A DNA stretch of 64,000 bases, taken from positions 6,663,160 to 6,727,159 of the forward strand of contig OX442431.1 in NCBI GenBank assembly GCA_949361645.1. The letters run 5' to 3'. How positions within the stretch are numbered: position 1 is the first letter of the stretch; each line of letters starts with the position of its first letter. The notes beneath the pieces are model-generated. The model was given only the letters and a program-made list of their open reading frames with translations, did no database searches and was not told the DNA's origin. This DNA is from Spongilla lacustris (Eukaryota; Porifera; Demospongiae; Spongillida; Spongillidae). Positions 11,746-22,154 of the stretch are shown here, piece after piece. The position numbers were made by a program, and so were the translations under genes.

Positions 11746-12179
11746 CAGTGAGTTTGTGGTGTAAGCAAGCTCTTCCCATCCAAAAATAACCTTTTCCACG
11801 TGATGTCCTCAGGGGCTATGTATTATTGCATGTGTATGCATTTACATGTAGCTGTGCATATTGTGGATTTGAAGGTAACATCGGCGCATAGTAATAATGA
11901 AAAATATACTGGCGCATAGTAATAATGAAAAATGTAAACGGAGTTGTCTTTTCTTACCTTTTATGCATGTGTGTGTGTGTTGGTATATGTATATTATCGT
12001 ACACATATATGTATATGCATGTGCCCTACAACTACACACACAAGCTTCCATGTTCAAGACTAGTACATACCTCATGCTGTGCATCAAAGATCTAGATATA
12101 TATAGGCTGTAACACTATTGTTTACATCCATGTGTTTTTGTGGCTGCTTAAAATTAACTGATTTGCATATTAACTATTA

Positions 12180-12879
12180 TATTGTTTTTAGGGTCCATGC
12201 AGCTCAATTCATGGATCTTTCCATCAATACTCTGCCCGATTCCAGTTCTGCAGTATGTTATGACAGAAAGAATCTCCTTCCCTCCCTCCCTCCCTCTCCT
12301 CCTCTCTCCTTCCCCTCCTTCCCCTCTTCCCTTTTAGCCACTCTTTCCCTTCACACCTCCTTCCCCTCCCTCCCCTCCCTCCCCTTCCTCCCCTCTTTCC
12401 CTTCCCACCTCCTTCCCCCTCTTCCTACTCCCTACCCTTCCCCTTTTTGTTTGTTTCACAAGACACTGCCTTCTCTTCCCCCAAAGATGACGGATTACTC
12501 CAATGGAAGTGTTTTCAAATATTCCAGACTTCAGTTGAGAAAAGTATCTTCATCTGTTGGTGTGTATGCCTGTATGGTAATATGTATATCCCATTCATTC
12601 CTCGACCTTCTCCCCATTTCTTCCTCCCGCTCTTCTCCATTCCTTCCTCCCCACTCCTGTCTCTTATCCATATATACACATCTGTAACTGTATTATCACT
12701 CCTATCCATCACATACTGCTACATGTAGCTCCGACCGTGTGATGGGCTGGTGGTCTATTACCATTGTGATCTGATCTGTGGATGATGTGGTCATACACAA
12801 AGGAGCAAGAGAATGCTGAAGTTTCTGTGCAAATGAATTATAAGGTGCATCAGTTACAGGACTCCCACCATGCATGCTT

Positions 12880-12947
<68 letters not shown>

Positions 12948-12965
12948 TGTGTGTGTGTGTTAGTA
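12180..12965 (+). repeat. GLE1-derived tandem unit, copy 2 (truncated)
   Basis: Carries the first half of the module: the 'catgcagctcaattcat' block, a pyrimidine tract (12,270-12,440), a 'gatgacggattactccaatg' block (about 12,486), a second pyrimidine tract and the 'gatgggctggtggtctatta' block (about 12,742). It then ends in a TG microsatellite (about 12,882-12,960). No TCG exon follows before copy 3 begins. Confidence 0.7.
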
Positions 12966-13079
12966 TGGGTATATTATCATACACATACACACTAAGCACT
13001 CATTGACTTGGGATTGATAGTACATTCATGTTTTTTGAGGTTGCTTAAAATTAACTGATTTGCAATTAACTATATCAAT

Positions 13080-14500
13080 TGTTTTTAGGGTTCATGCAGC
13101 TCAATTCATCCTTGCCATCAATATTCTACCGGATTCCAGTTCTGCAGTTTGTTATGACAGGAAGAATCTCCTCCTCTCTCCCTCTCCTACTCCTCCCTCC
13201 TCCCCTCCCTCCCCTCTTCCCTTTTCTCCCTTCTTTCCCTTTCCACCTCCTTCCCCTTCCTCCCCTCTTTCCCTTCATCCCTCTTTCCCTACCCACCTCC
13301 TTCCCCCCTCTTCCTTCCCCTTTTTGTGTGTTTCACAAGACTGCCTTCTCTTCCCCCAAAGATGACGGATTACTCCAATGGAAGTGTTTTCAGATATTCC
13401 AGACTTCAGTTGAGAGAAGCACCTTCATCTGTTGGTATGTATGGTAATATGTATATCCCATTCCTTCCTTGACCTCTTCTCCCCATTCCTTCCTCCCTCT
13501 CATCTCAATTCCTTCCTCCCCTTACCTGTCTCTTATCCATATATACGCATCTGTAACTGTATTATCACTCCTATCCATCACATACTGCTGCATGTAGCTC
13601 CAACCATGTGATGGGCTGGTGGTCTATTACCATTGAGATATTATCTGTGGAAGATGTGGTCATGCACAAAGGAACAAGAGAAAGCTGAAGTTTCAGGACT
13701 CCCCTCATGCAAGTATGTGTGTGTGTGGGGGGGGGGGGGGGGGGGTTTGTGTTAGTATGGGCATGCATTTATTATTGTACACATGTGTATGTGTGTGCTT
13801 TAAACAATTGCCTTTATTTCCAGATTTTCATGCTTCAATTAGATCTTCCAGTAGGAGATCACTGGCCACCCCTGGCACAGATGTTTACACCTGTGGTGCA
13901 TTGGAGCTACCAAACTCCACCGAGGGCCAATTCAGCAGTATGCTGAGATCATAGGGGATGGCATTGTATGGTGCCAATATGCTCACAGTGAGTTTGTGGT
14001 AGAGTAATAGCAAGTGAAGTTCTAAGGCATTTCTAAAGTTACAACTTCAAACTGGATCGGTCTGCATTGGGAGTGCATCCACACTAGGCAATATTAGCAA
14101 TTGGTAAAAGCAGGGAGAGAGAAGTAAAACAAGAGGGTGCAGGATTAGATGACAGGTCAAGGCGAATGATTCGAGGGAGTGAATGTCTTAGAGAAAGAGG
14201 GAAGGATGGGGAAGAGGGAGTACATGGGAGGGGTGCAAGAAGGGGAGGAGTTAAAAGCAATTGTGGAGAGAGGGGAGAGTGGGCATTGTTGGTGCTCTGC
14301 TTGAACATACATGTATAAATGTGTGCTTTTATTTTTAGGTTGGCCACAGTACACTCACTATAGGGGGAGAGCTCTTCAGTAAACCCAGACATGCAGACTC
14401 AGCATAGGAATACATGTGGATGGCTACTTCCGATCTTAAAAGTCACATACTACACATACATGTATGTTAGTATGGGTATGCATATATTGTCGTATACACA
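13080..14500 (+). repeat. GLE1-derived tandem unit, copy 3
   Basis: Complete module order: 'catgcagctcaattcat' block (13,094), pyrimidine tract, 'gatgacggattactccaatg' block (13,361), 'gatgggctggtggtctatta' block (13,610), a G run (about 13,727-13,745), TCG exon (about 13,850-13,990), purine tract (14,190-14,280), the 'ggttggccacagtacactca' block and the FSKPD-type block. It lacks the 4,250-type GLE1 exon present in copy 1. Confidence 0.7.
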
Positions 14501-14619
14501 TGTACCTTAACCAGTTGTCTTCATTTCCAGATTTTCAGGTGTTCTGTGTTTCAATTTGAGCTTCCAGTAGCTGTCAATATTCTCAAAGAGAGGATCCTCA
14601 CTGTTGTGTGTGAGCTCAA

Positions 14620-15360
14620 AGTGCAGTAGATCACTGGCCATCCCTAGCATGAAGTGTTTACACCTGTGGTGCATTGGAGCTACCAAACTGGCCACTGGCC
14701 ATCCCTAGCATGAATATCTCTATACCTGTGGTGCATTGGAGCTAGGGCTAATTCAGCAGTATGCTGAGATCAGAGGGGATGGCATTGTATGGTGCCAATA
14801 TGCTCACAGTGAGTTTGTGGTAGAGTATTAACAAGTTTAATTCATGACGTTCTAATGCATTTCTAAAGTAGCCACTGCATAGGAATTAAGAGATACTGTA
14901 GAAAAGCAGGGGATGGGGGGGGGGGGGGGGGGGGGGAGAGAAGTAAAACAAGAGGGAGTTGGGATTAGATGACAGGTCAAGGCGAATGATTTGAGGGAGT
15001 GAAGGCCTTAGAGAAATAGAGGGAAGGATGGGGAAGAAGGGAGTAGATGGGAGGGGGAGCAAGAATGGGAGGAGGGTAGAGAGGTGTGCTACTTGAACAT
15101 GTCTATAACTAGAATTGTGTGCTTTTATTTTTAGGTTGGCCACAGTACACTCACTATAGGGAGAGAGCTCTTCGGTAAACCAGACATGCAGACTCAGCAT
15201 GTGTTTTTAGGAATACATGTGGATGGCTACTTCAGAGGTTAGAAGTTGCACACTGCACATACATGTACATTATGTAAGTAATATTTTCATACACATGTAT
15301 GCCCTTTTAGTCAGATTCTTGTTAAATTTTGCATGAACTGTTTTAGTAATGAGTTTGTGT
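14620..15360 (+). repeat. GLE1-derived tandem unit, copy 4 (3' half)
   Basis: Starts with two nested copies of the TCG-exon beginning (about 14,636 and 14,690). A truncated TCG exon, a G run (about 14,915-14,935), a purine tract, the 'ggttggccacagtacactca' block (15,135) and the FSKPD-type block (15,175) follow. The double start shows a further internal duplication. Confidence 0.65.
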
Positions 15361-15840
15361 TATAGGCAAGTTTAATTTTAGGGTGGTCTAAGGCATTTCT
15401 GAAGTAGTAATCGTAAACCGAATCAGTCTGCATTTACGATGCATACACTAGGCATTCACACTTGGCAATATTACCAAAGGAAAAGCAAGGAGGAGGGGGG
15501 GGATGGAGAAGACGGAGTAGATGGGAAGAGTTAAAAGCTTAGGTAGAGAGGAGAGAGTGGGCAGCATTGTTGGTGCTCTGCTTGAACATGCATGCATATA
15601 TGTGTCCTTTAATTTTTAGGTTGGCCACAGTACACTCACTCAGCATGTGTTTTTATGAATACATGGGGATGGCTGCATCGGAGGTTAGAAGTCACACGGT
15701 GCATACTTCTACAGGGGATATTTACATGTATATCCTTTTGGTCAGATTCCTGTTACATTTTGTACGAACTGTTTCAGTTGCACATGGACATGTATGTTTA
15801 TCACGTGCACATAAGCATTGCTAGGGTCTCCAAAAGCTAA
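15360..15840 (+). repeat. GLE1-derived tandem unit, copy 5 (3' end only)
   Basis: Contains only the post-exon part: a diverged 'ctaaggcatttct' block, a purine tract at 15,485-15,560, the 'ggttggccacagtacactca' block at about 15,619 and a diverged tail. Most diverged copy. Confidence 0.55.
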
Positions 15841-15949
15841 CACTATAGTCCATAGGTGGGCGTGCTCCAGCTGCTGAATCCACCTCACTTGTAAGTGTTA
15901 TAATGGGCTATGATGATTGGATATGAATAGAGCTTGCCTTGTTTTTCAG

Positions 15950-16395
15950 CTGGCTTGTATGCTGTTGTCTGCCATCCTGCTCCAGTCACCTGAGCTGTTG
16001 CATCTATGCTGGTAAGTGCACCTTACTTAGGTACCTTAAAAATGCTTTTTTTTTTTTTTTACACATTTAAACATTCAGTTTAACTGACACTGGAATCTGC
16101 CTAGACACTTTAAGTTTGACTGCATGATTTGAAGCATCAAAAATAGTTTTAAACCCTACATTTTATTAATATGAATTGAGAAAGGTGCATTAATAGACGG
16201 TTACAATTTGCAAACACATGTACCCATTTTTATTAACATGGAATATAACAAATTTTTTACATGATAAGAATTAATGTTTTTAAAAGCAGTTGCAAGTATG
16301 CATGACTTACCTTGTGTTTTTTTTTTACAGTGCTGCTCATGAGCTCATTGTCATCATTGAGGAGGCACCATCTGTTGAGAACCCTAGTGACTAAA
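15950..16395 (+). other. Two possible exons, gene not recognised
   Basis: 15,951-16,012 lies between 'ttttcag' and 'gtaagt' and reads LACMLLSAILLQSPELLHLC. 16,331-16,395, after 'tttttttacag', reads HELIVIIEEAPSVENPSD and then a stop. The second closely resembles two tandem blocks at 59,670 and 59,780 (HEIIVTIEESPS and HEIIVIIVGIPS). Splice-like borders suggest exons of an unidentified gene or duplicated relics of one. Confidence 0.3.
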
Positions 16396-16439
16396 GTTGA
16401 TGGGATGTGGAATTGGATATACTTAGTGACCAAGTCATC

Positions 16440-17060
16440 TATCAAGCAATATGTATCATCATGTGGTATAATATGTACACTCCTGTGGTATAATATGTTC
16501 CGTCCTGTGCTATAATATGGGTATAATATGCTCTGTTTTGTGGTATAATATGTGGTATAATATTATGTTCTGGCCTGTGGTATAATATGTGGTGTAATAT
16601 TATGTTCTGGCCTGTGGTATAATATGTGGTGTAATATTATGTTCTGTCCTGTGGTATAATATCTGGTATAGTAGATCTATGTTCTGTCGTGTGCGTGGTA
16701 TAATATGTGCTATAATATCTTCTGTCCTGTGTTATAATATGTGGTATAATATGCTCTGTCCTGTAGTATAATATGTGTATGTGGTATAATATGTTCTGTT
16801 CTGTGGTATAAGATGTGGTATGATATTTTCTGTCCTGTGGTATAATATGTGGTATAATATGTTCTATGGTATATCAAGTTATATGTTCTGTCCTGTGGTA
16901 TTATGTATAGTCCTGTGGTATAACATGTACAGTCCTGTTGTGTAATTTGTACAGTCCTATGGTATAATATGTGGTCAGTATAATATGTACTGTCCTGTGG
17001 TATAATCTATGGTTATGTGGTTAGTATAATATGTACTGTCCTGTGGTATAATATATACAT
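16440..17060. repeat. Degenerate 'tggtataatatgt' satellite
   Basis: Irregular repeats built on 'gttctgtcctgtggtataat' and variants, with spacing of roughly 20-55 bp. The cluster runs straight into the homogeneous 26-bp array that follows, whose unit shares the 'acagtcctgtg' and 'tataat' words, so the array probably expanded from this sequence. Confidence 0.8.
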
Positions 17061-17410
17061 GTACAGTCCTGTGTATAATATAATTTGTACAGTCCTGTGT
17101 ATAATATAATTTGTACAGTCCTGTGTATAATATAATTTGTACAGTCCTGTGTATAATATAATTTGTACAGTCCTGTGTATAATATAATTTGTACAGTCCT
17201 GTGTATAATATAATTTGTACAGTCCTGTGTATAATATAATTTGTACAGTCCTGTGTATAATATAATTTGTACAGTCCTGTGTATAATATAATTTGTACAG
17301 TCCTGTGTATAATATAATTTGTACAGTCCTGTGTATAATATAATTTGTACAGTCCTGTGTATAATATAATTTGTACAGTCCTGTGTATAATATAATTTGT
17401 ACAGTCCTGT
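17061..17410. repeat. 26-bp minisatellite, about 13 near-identical copies
   Basis: Unit 'gtacagtcctgtgtataata' plus 'taattt', 26 bp, with almost no divergence between copies. Because 26 is not a multiple of 3, the minus-strand open frame across it cycles through all frames (a 26-residue super-repeat) and is not a gene. Confidence 0.95.
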
Positions 17411-17479
17411 GGAGCAATATGTACTGTGGTGTAATATTTACAGTCCTGTGGTATAATGTGTACAATTCTGTGCCTGTGA

Positions 17480-17650
17480 TAGCTTGTCTTGGTAGCTTCT
17501 CTCGATAGCTCTTCTTGATAGCTTCTCTCGATAATTGCTTCTCTCGATAGCTCTTCTTGGTAGCTTCTCTCGATAGCTCTTCTTGGTAGCTTCTCTCGAT
17601 AGCTCTTCTTGATTGCTTCTCTCGATAGCTCTTCTTGGTAGCTCTTGTTG
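17480..17650. repeat. Second 26-bp minisatellite, unrelated unit
   Basis: Unit 'gcttctctcgatagctcttc' plus 'ttggta', also 26 bp, about 6 copies with small indels. It lies 70 bp from the previous array and has the same period but a different sequence. Confidence 0.85.
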
Positions 17651-17829
17651 GCTATCTGATCGGTAAAGATACGATATTTTTATTTGCTATTTGCAGTGTA
17701 GTCATTTGATGTGTAAACTTGATTTGGTTTATTTTTAGATGCACCAGGGCTTCCAACCAGAATATGGTCAACAAAGAGAATCATTAACTCAACACCTGAC
17801 AGACCTCACCTTGAATTGACACTCCACAT

Positions 17830-17925
17830 CACCACTACCTCCACATCGCCACCTACCTCCGCATCACCACTACCTCCGCATCACCACTACCTCTGCATCA
17901 CCACTACCTCCAATCTGAGGGCCCT
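17830..17925. repeat. 17-bp minisatellite
   Basis: Four to five copies of 'gcatcaccactacctcc'. The preceding stretch at 17,739-17,810 begins after 'tttttag' and is open for about 25 codons, but no family was recognised. Confidence 0.75.
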
Positions 17926-17929
17926 CTGA

Positions 17930-19380
17930 TTGAGAACTCATCTTCCATCACATTGATACAGACACCACCAGGTGCAGTCTTGAGTGCTCACTAGGTCTGG
18001 TGGTGTTGAAACTAATCATTTGATGATGAGGATGGCATTCATGCTTTACAGATGCAAGATAACGTCTGCATGCTGTAGAGATTAAGTTTGTGTGCAGTAT
18101 AGTCTAAGGGAGATTCAAACACCTCAAGCTTGTACTTTTTGTACCATTTCTGGGCATGTTCCTTTGTACCTGCTTCCTATTGTTTCTCTTTTGTACCTTC
18201 TTATTTCTATCTCTGGATGCATGTGTTATTTTGTAATTCTTACCTGTTTCTGGATGTGTTCTTTTGTACCTTCTCATTCTTTCTATTTCTGGGTGTTATC
18301 TGTTATCACAATTTTGTTGTACTGTAAACTAAGTTCAAAGGGCCCAAGTGACAATAGTCCACACATACTATCAGACGAGTACAAATCTCAATATAGGTAT
18401 AGTGGAACTCAAAGGTCTGGCTAATGCCCGCACACAGAGGAGGGAGGGGGTCCTCGTGGTGAGGTGAGGGCAAACACCACAACTAATTGACATGCTCCTT
18501 CCCATGGAGGTTGTAGCAGGATATAGTGCCCTTATTAGTTATTCTTCAGTTATACAACTAAGCACCTTAAAAACCATGGGGACTACAGTCCACCACTGTA
18601 GACTGGTCTGAGCAGGAGGCAGGGTGCACCAATATGTATCCATAACTATACAGTAACACAGTAAATCCCACCTTAGCTCTTCCCCTGGCCGAGGGAGGGG
18701 TCATCACTAAACGTTGCACAAGTACAGGTCTTTTAAAAGTAGTTAACAATGAAGATACAACAGACGGTTCAGAGGTGACCAAGCCGAGAGCACGGCTCGT
18801 TAACAAAGAAAACTCAGTTTAAAAGATATCTGAAGAACAACAACGGTAAAATAAAAAGAGCTGCATGCGGCATATCTTTGGGCATACTAGCTAGTATACG
18901 GCGGTACGGGCCTATACGATACTTTACTATACTCACAGATGTTTGCGGCTGGACAGTAGGTTGGATAATTAAGCGATACCGTAATTTAGTATTAGCCACC
19001 AAAAAAAATTCTAGCCGCATCTCATTATACGATATCTGTTTTTGCGAGCCTATATCATACTCGTCTTATGACATTCCGAGAAGAGAAAATGCTCATGAAA
19101 ACACTCTACCACAGCTATACGTAAGCCATAATTGCCCAAGCACTACATTTATTATGAGTGGTTCTGCGCAGCCCGTTTTCACATCAATGCAACTTTGGCG
19201 GGAAAAGACGGGGTGTACTTGAGCGGTCTTTGTGGACGAACCAACCGGTAGAAATCTGTAAGCGAGTAATATAATGATCAGCACACATAGGAGAGTATAT
19301 TCATATCACTCATAAATAGCCGCCTTTTTTTTTAACTTCAGAATAAGGCAGGAGTTTTTATGAATAATTTCAGTATTTAA
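17930..19380. other. No gene recognised
   Basis: About 18,125-18,300 has a loose repeat built on 'tttctgg' and 'ttttgtacctt' words. The rest shows only short chance frames. Confidence 0.5.
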
Positions 19381-19382
19381 GA

Positions 19383-20440
19383 ATGGAGATACACGCAAAG
19401 AAAGTCGAAGAGCGAAGCAGAGTGTGTGGCCGCTTCTTAGTGGAGGATAAAGCCAAAAAGAAGAGGAAAACATATAACTGCATACAGTTTGCAAAGGATT
19501 TGCACTCCAAATTCCTTATCAACACCTCCCTGGACATGCACCCACCCACCCACCATCCTTTGTGTGATACCACAAACATGGGCCCAACAGTATTCCTTTT
19601 GAGTGGAAGGCCCACACAGAAGTTGACTGCATGGTGATATTATAATTTTATATGCTGCATGTACATGTGTATGTGATAGTACTCAGATATGTAATCCTAA
19701 ACCACCACATGCAGGCTGTCCAGCCCACAATAGTGCAGCTCAGATTTACGCGGAATAGCCCCTGCCATGCAGACAGGCTTCTCAGCACAAGACCATATAC
19801 TTGCCAGTACCAACAATCCAGACGTACTGGACCAACTTCAGTGTCCCTTGTGCCTGACAATTGTGCACCACTGAACCATTGGAGCTACCATGTAGCAGTG
19901 GTGTATCCAGGATTTCAGTGAGGGGGGTGCTTAAAGTGAGGCCCGATATGAAAAGTGGGGAAGGGGGGGTGCAGTTTGCTTCAGGTCCGATACGAAACTT
20001 GGGGGGGGTGCAGTTCGCTTCAGGTCCGATACGAAAAGTGGGGGGGGGGGGGGTGCAGTTTGCTTCAAGTCCGATACGAAAAGTGGGGGCCTTTGTTTGG
20101 CGCACAGCAAATACGTTATCGTTAATAATTAATGGTTACAATTTTGGCCGAGGGAGGTGCTCAAGCACCCGGAGCACCCTCTCTGGATACGCCACTGATG
20201 TGGGGCACTGGCTGCATCGACATATCATACACAGGTTCATGGCTTCCAACTGCAGTAAGATCAAGTGTCCATGCTGCATCATGGACACTCCTTTGGCTCC
20301 TTCACCGCTGAAGCCCACACCACCATTCATTCAGACCTTGCTAGTGGTACATTGCCAGCAAACATGTGGAAAGTAAATACGGGCTGGTGAGTACAGCACT
20401 CACAAGTGTGCAGAAGAACCTGGACCTTCAGATGCTGATG
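19383..20440 (+). pseudogene. Broken zinc-finger/RING gene, possibly RAG1 N-terminal-like (N-RAG-TP type)
   Basis: The first 84-codon frame contains SRVCGRFL, NCIQFAKDLHSKFLI and HPPTHHPLC. Another frame just after it carries PFEWKAHTEVDC. These Cys/His groups resemble the N-terminal zinc-binding region of RAG1-like proteins, known also from mobile elements in invertebrates. At about 19,815 a different frame has LQCPLCLTIV, the first half of a RING finger. After a 300-bp inserted element the frame resumes with HWLHRHIIHRF, KIKCPCC, and later VHCQQTCGK. Stops, frameshifts and the insertion make it inactive. The RAG1 relationship is inferred from pattern only. Confidence 0.35.
19897..20196. mobile_element. 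Small TIR element inserted in the RING locus
   Basis: About 300 bp bounded by imperfect inverted repeats: AGTGGTGTATCCAGG on the left and CTGGATACGCCACT on the right. Inside are three tandem copies of a roughly 40-bp block (ggtgcagttygcttcaggtc with ccgatacgaaa and G runs). It splits the RING-like coding frame. The AGTGGYGTA-type ends recur at 27,573-27,830. Confidence 0.6.
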
Positions 20441-20449
20441 TGCAGACAG

Positions 20450-21090
20450 CATGTCACACAGTCACTGGCTTCCACCAGTTCTCAACCGATCGTCTGAGGG
20501 AGAAAGGAGCAGAGTCCATCCATACCAAGTTGACTTCTTGCAACGTACGTACCATTCGGTACATGACCCAGTTAGAAGACTGTCCTTGATTATGAAGGAG
20601 CACCTGCTTCCTATAGATCCACAAAACGTGGCAGCGATCCCTCCTCCTGATACGAATACCGTTAAATTCACGATATTTCAGCAATACGCATCTCTAGCCC
20701 AAAAAAAGGCGGCTATAAGCAGATAATGGAATCAGTTAGTACCTTCTGTTATCTCTAAGATTTACTTGAATCAAACCTTTTTACCGGTCGGGAGCGTGGA
20801 AAACTTACTTCAAAGTGGAGAGGTACGTCGAGGGTTACCCGCTTTCACGAGCCATAACTTGCCGTAGCGTCAAAACTGTTACACGAGAAACGCAGTATTT
20901 GTAGAAAGATGATGCTTCTTTTGTTTCGAGGTTTTAAATGACGCTGGTATAATTCCTGTTTTTGTACAGGAGGCTCACGTTTCTTGGCTCTGGTTGTCTA
21001 GGACGTTGCTAAGGGAATACGTAATCATTTCAATATTTCGGGTTATAAACCTTCTGTCCACAAAATATATGGCCGCAAACACCTGTGACT
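20450..21090. other. No gene recognised
   Basis: Open frames on both strands up to about 90 codons at 20,451-20,726 match no family I know. They may be the decayed continuation of the upstream RING locus. Confidence 0.4.
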
Positions 21091-21092
21091 AG

Positions 21093-21149
21093 TCTAACGT
21101 AGCCACACCCTCGCGCCTCTGCAAAGCGCGAGGGTGTGGCTACGTCAGA
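21093..21149. repeat. Near-perfect 24-bp inverted repeat (hairpin)
   Basis: Arms 21,093-21,116 and 21,126-21,149 pair with one mismatch around a 9-bp loop. The core is CGTAGCCACACCCTCGCGC. It is GC-rich in AT-rich surroundings, about 1 kb upstream of the VWA gene, and is followed by a C run at about 21,178-21,192. Confidence 0.85.
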
Positions 21150-21654
21150 TTACATGTAATACATTCCAACCACCGGCCCCCCCCCCCCCCCCTTTTCTTA
21201 TATGAAGAATGACGTAATGCATACTGTAATCTATCTATGCAGCGTTCTGCATGTTACCGTCCTTGGATTTGCAAGCTTGCACATCGTTCTAGCCAAGCGG
21301 GTACGGGTCTATATCTCTATAACTAAATCCTCCTATTAACGAAATTTAATTACATGTGTGGTTAATTAGCATTTAATCGCGCGAATGGTGCGTGAATTGA
21401 TCTAAAAACAAAAAACGTGAGAGCTAAACAAACTAATAATACTAATACTATTGTACAATATACACGAGTCGTTTAGACCGACATGTAGCTGGTGCATGGG
21501 TTTCGGTCACAAATTCACAAAAGCTTTGCGTCACGAATTTAATTGCTGAGCAGTAAGAACCATAGGTCCATAGCATTGTGAAGAATGAAGAGCTTTCTCG
21601 TCGCTATCCATGCAGGCCCTAGTAATCCGGATATCACTGTGAAGTCCATGCTAA

Positions 21655-21770
21655 ATAATAAAAAGTGGCACGCCCCCTCCCGTACCCTCTCTCAGTTGTG
21701 AATATATTTCTAGACTCCCCCCCCCCCCCCCCGAAATCCTGGATCCGCCCCTGGCCACTCCTGTGCTGCC
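21655..21770. mobile_element. Fragment of a poly-C/'GGATCCGCC' repeat family
   Basis: Contains a run of C followed by 'gaaatcctggatccgcccct'. The same motif next to a long C run is found at 42,180-42,260. The arrangement looks like the end of a non-autonomous TIR element; limits are uncertain. Confidence 0.45.
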
Positions 21771-21860
21771 AGCTTTAAAACTATTGCTATATACCTGGCG
21801 GAGAAAATTAGGGGACAAGTAAATCAAAACCTTCCCTATCGAGATGGTGGGATGTATAGG

Positions 21861-22015
21861 ATTAGTGGTGCAAAAAAGCAAGGAAACAAGGTATAGTATG
21901 TTACTGTGAGATTATTTAGGATCTTACAGCTACAGCAGTACGTCCTACGTTTAGGCTTCTTATCCTCACTGTAACATACTATACCTTGTTTCTAGCACCA
22001 CCAATTCATAGTTTT
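21861..22015. mobile_element. Palindromic MITE immediately upstream of the VWA gene
   Basis: The ends ATTAGTGGTGC and GCACCACCAAT pair. An inner arm 'aaacaaggtatagtatgtta' pairs with its exact complement near 21,968. The central loop is about 70 bp. It lies 140 bp from the start codon at 22,155 and could supply part of the promoter or 5' UTR. Confidence 0.75.
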
Positions 22016-22154
22016 GATTTACAAACACAATGTCACGTGTAAGTGACAGTGCAGGGTATATACATGTACTTGTAAGGCTTTAGGGCGAAAGTACGTTCCA
22101 ACTTCCAAATATAGTATATTATGTAATCGGCATAAATAATTTGAAGGAAAAAGA

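Noticed and set aside
17013..17465. 150-residue minus-strand frame with a 26-residue repeat
   Set aside because: A 26-bp satellite read through three frames gives this automatically; no start context or flanking exon.
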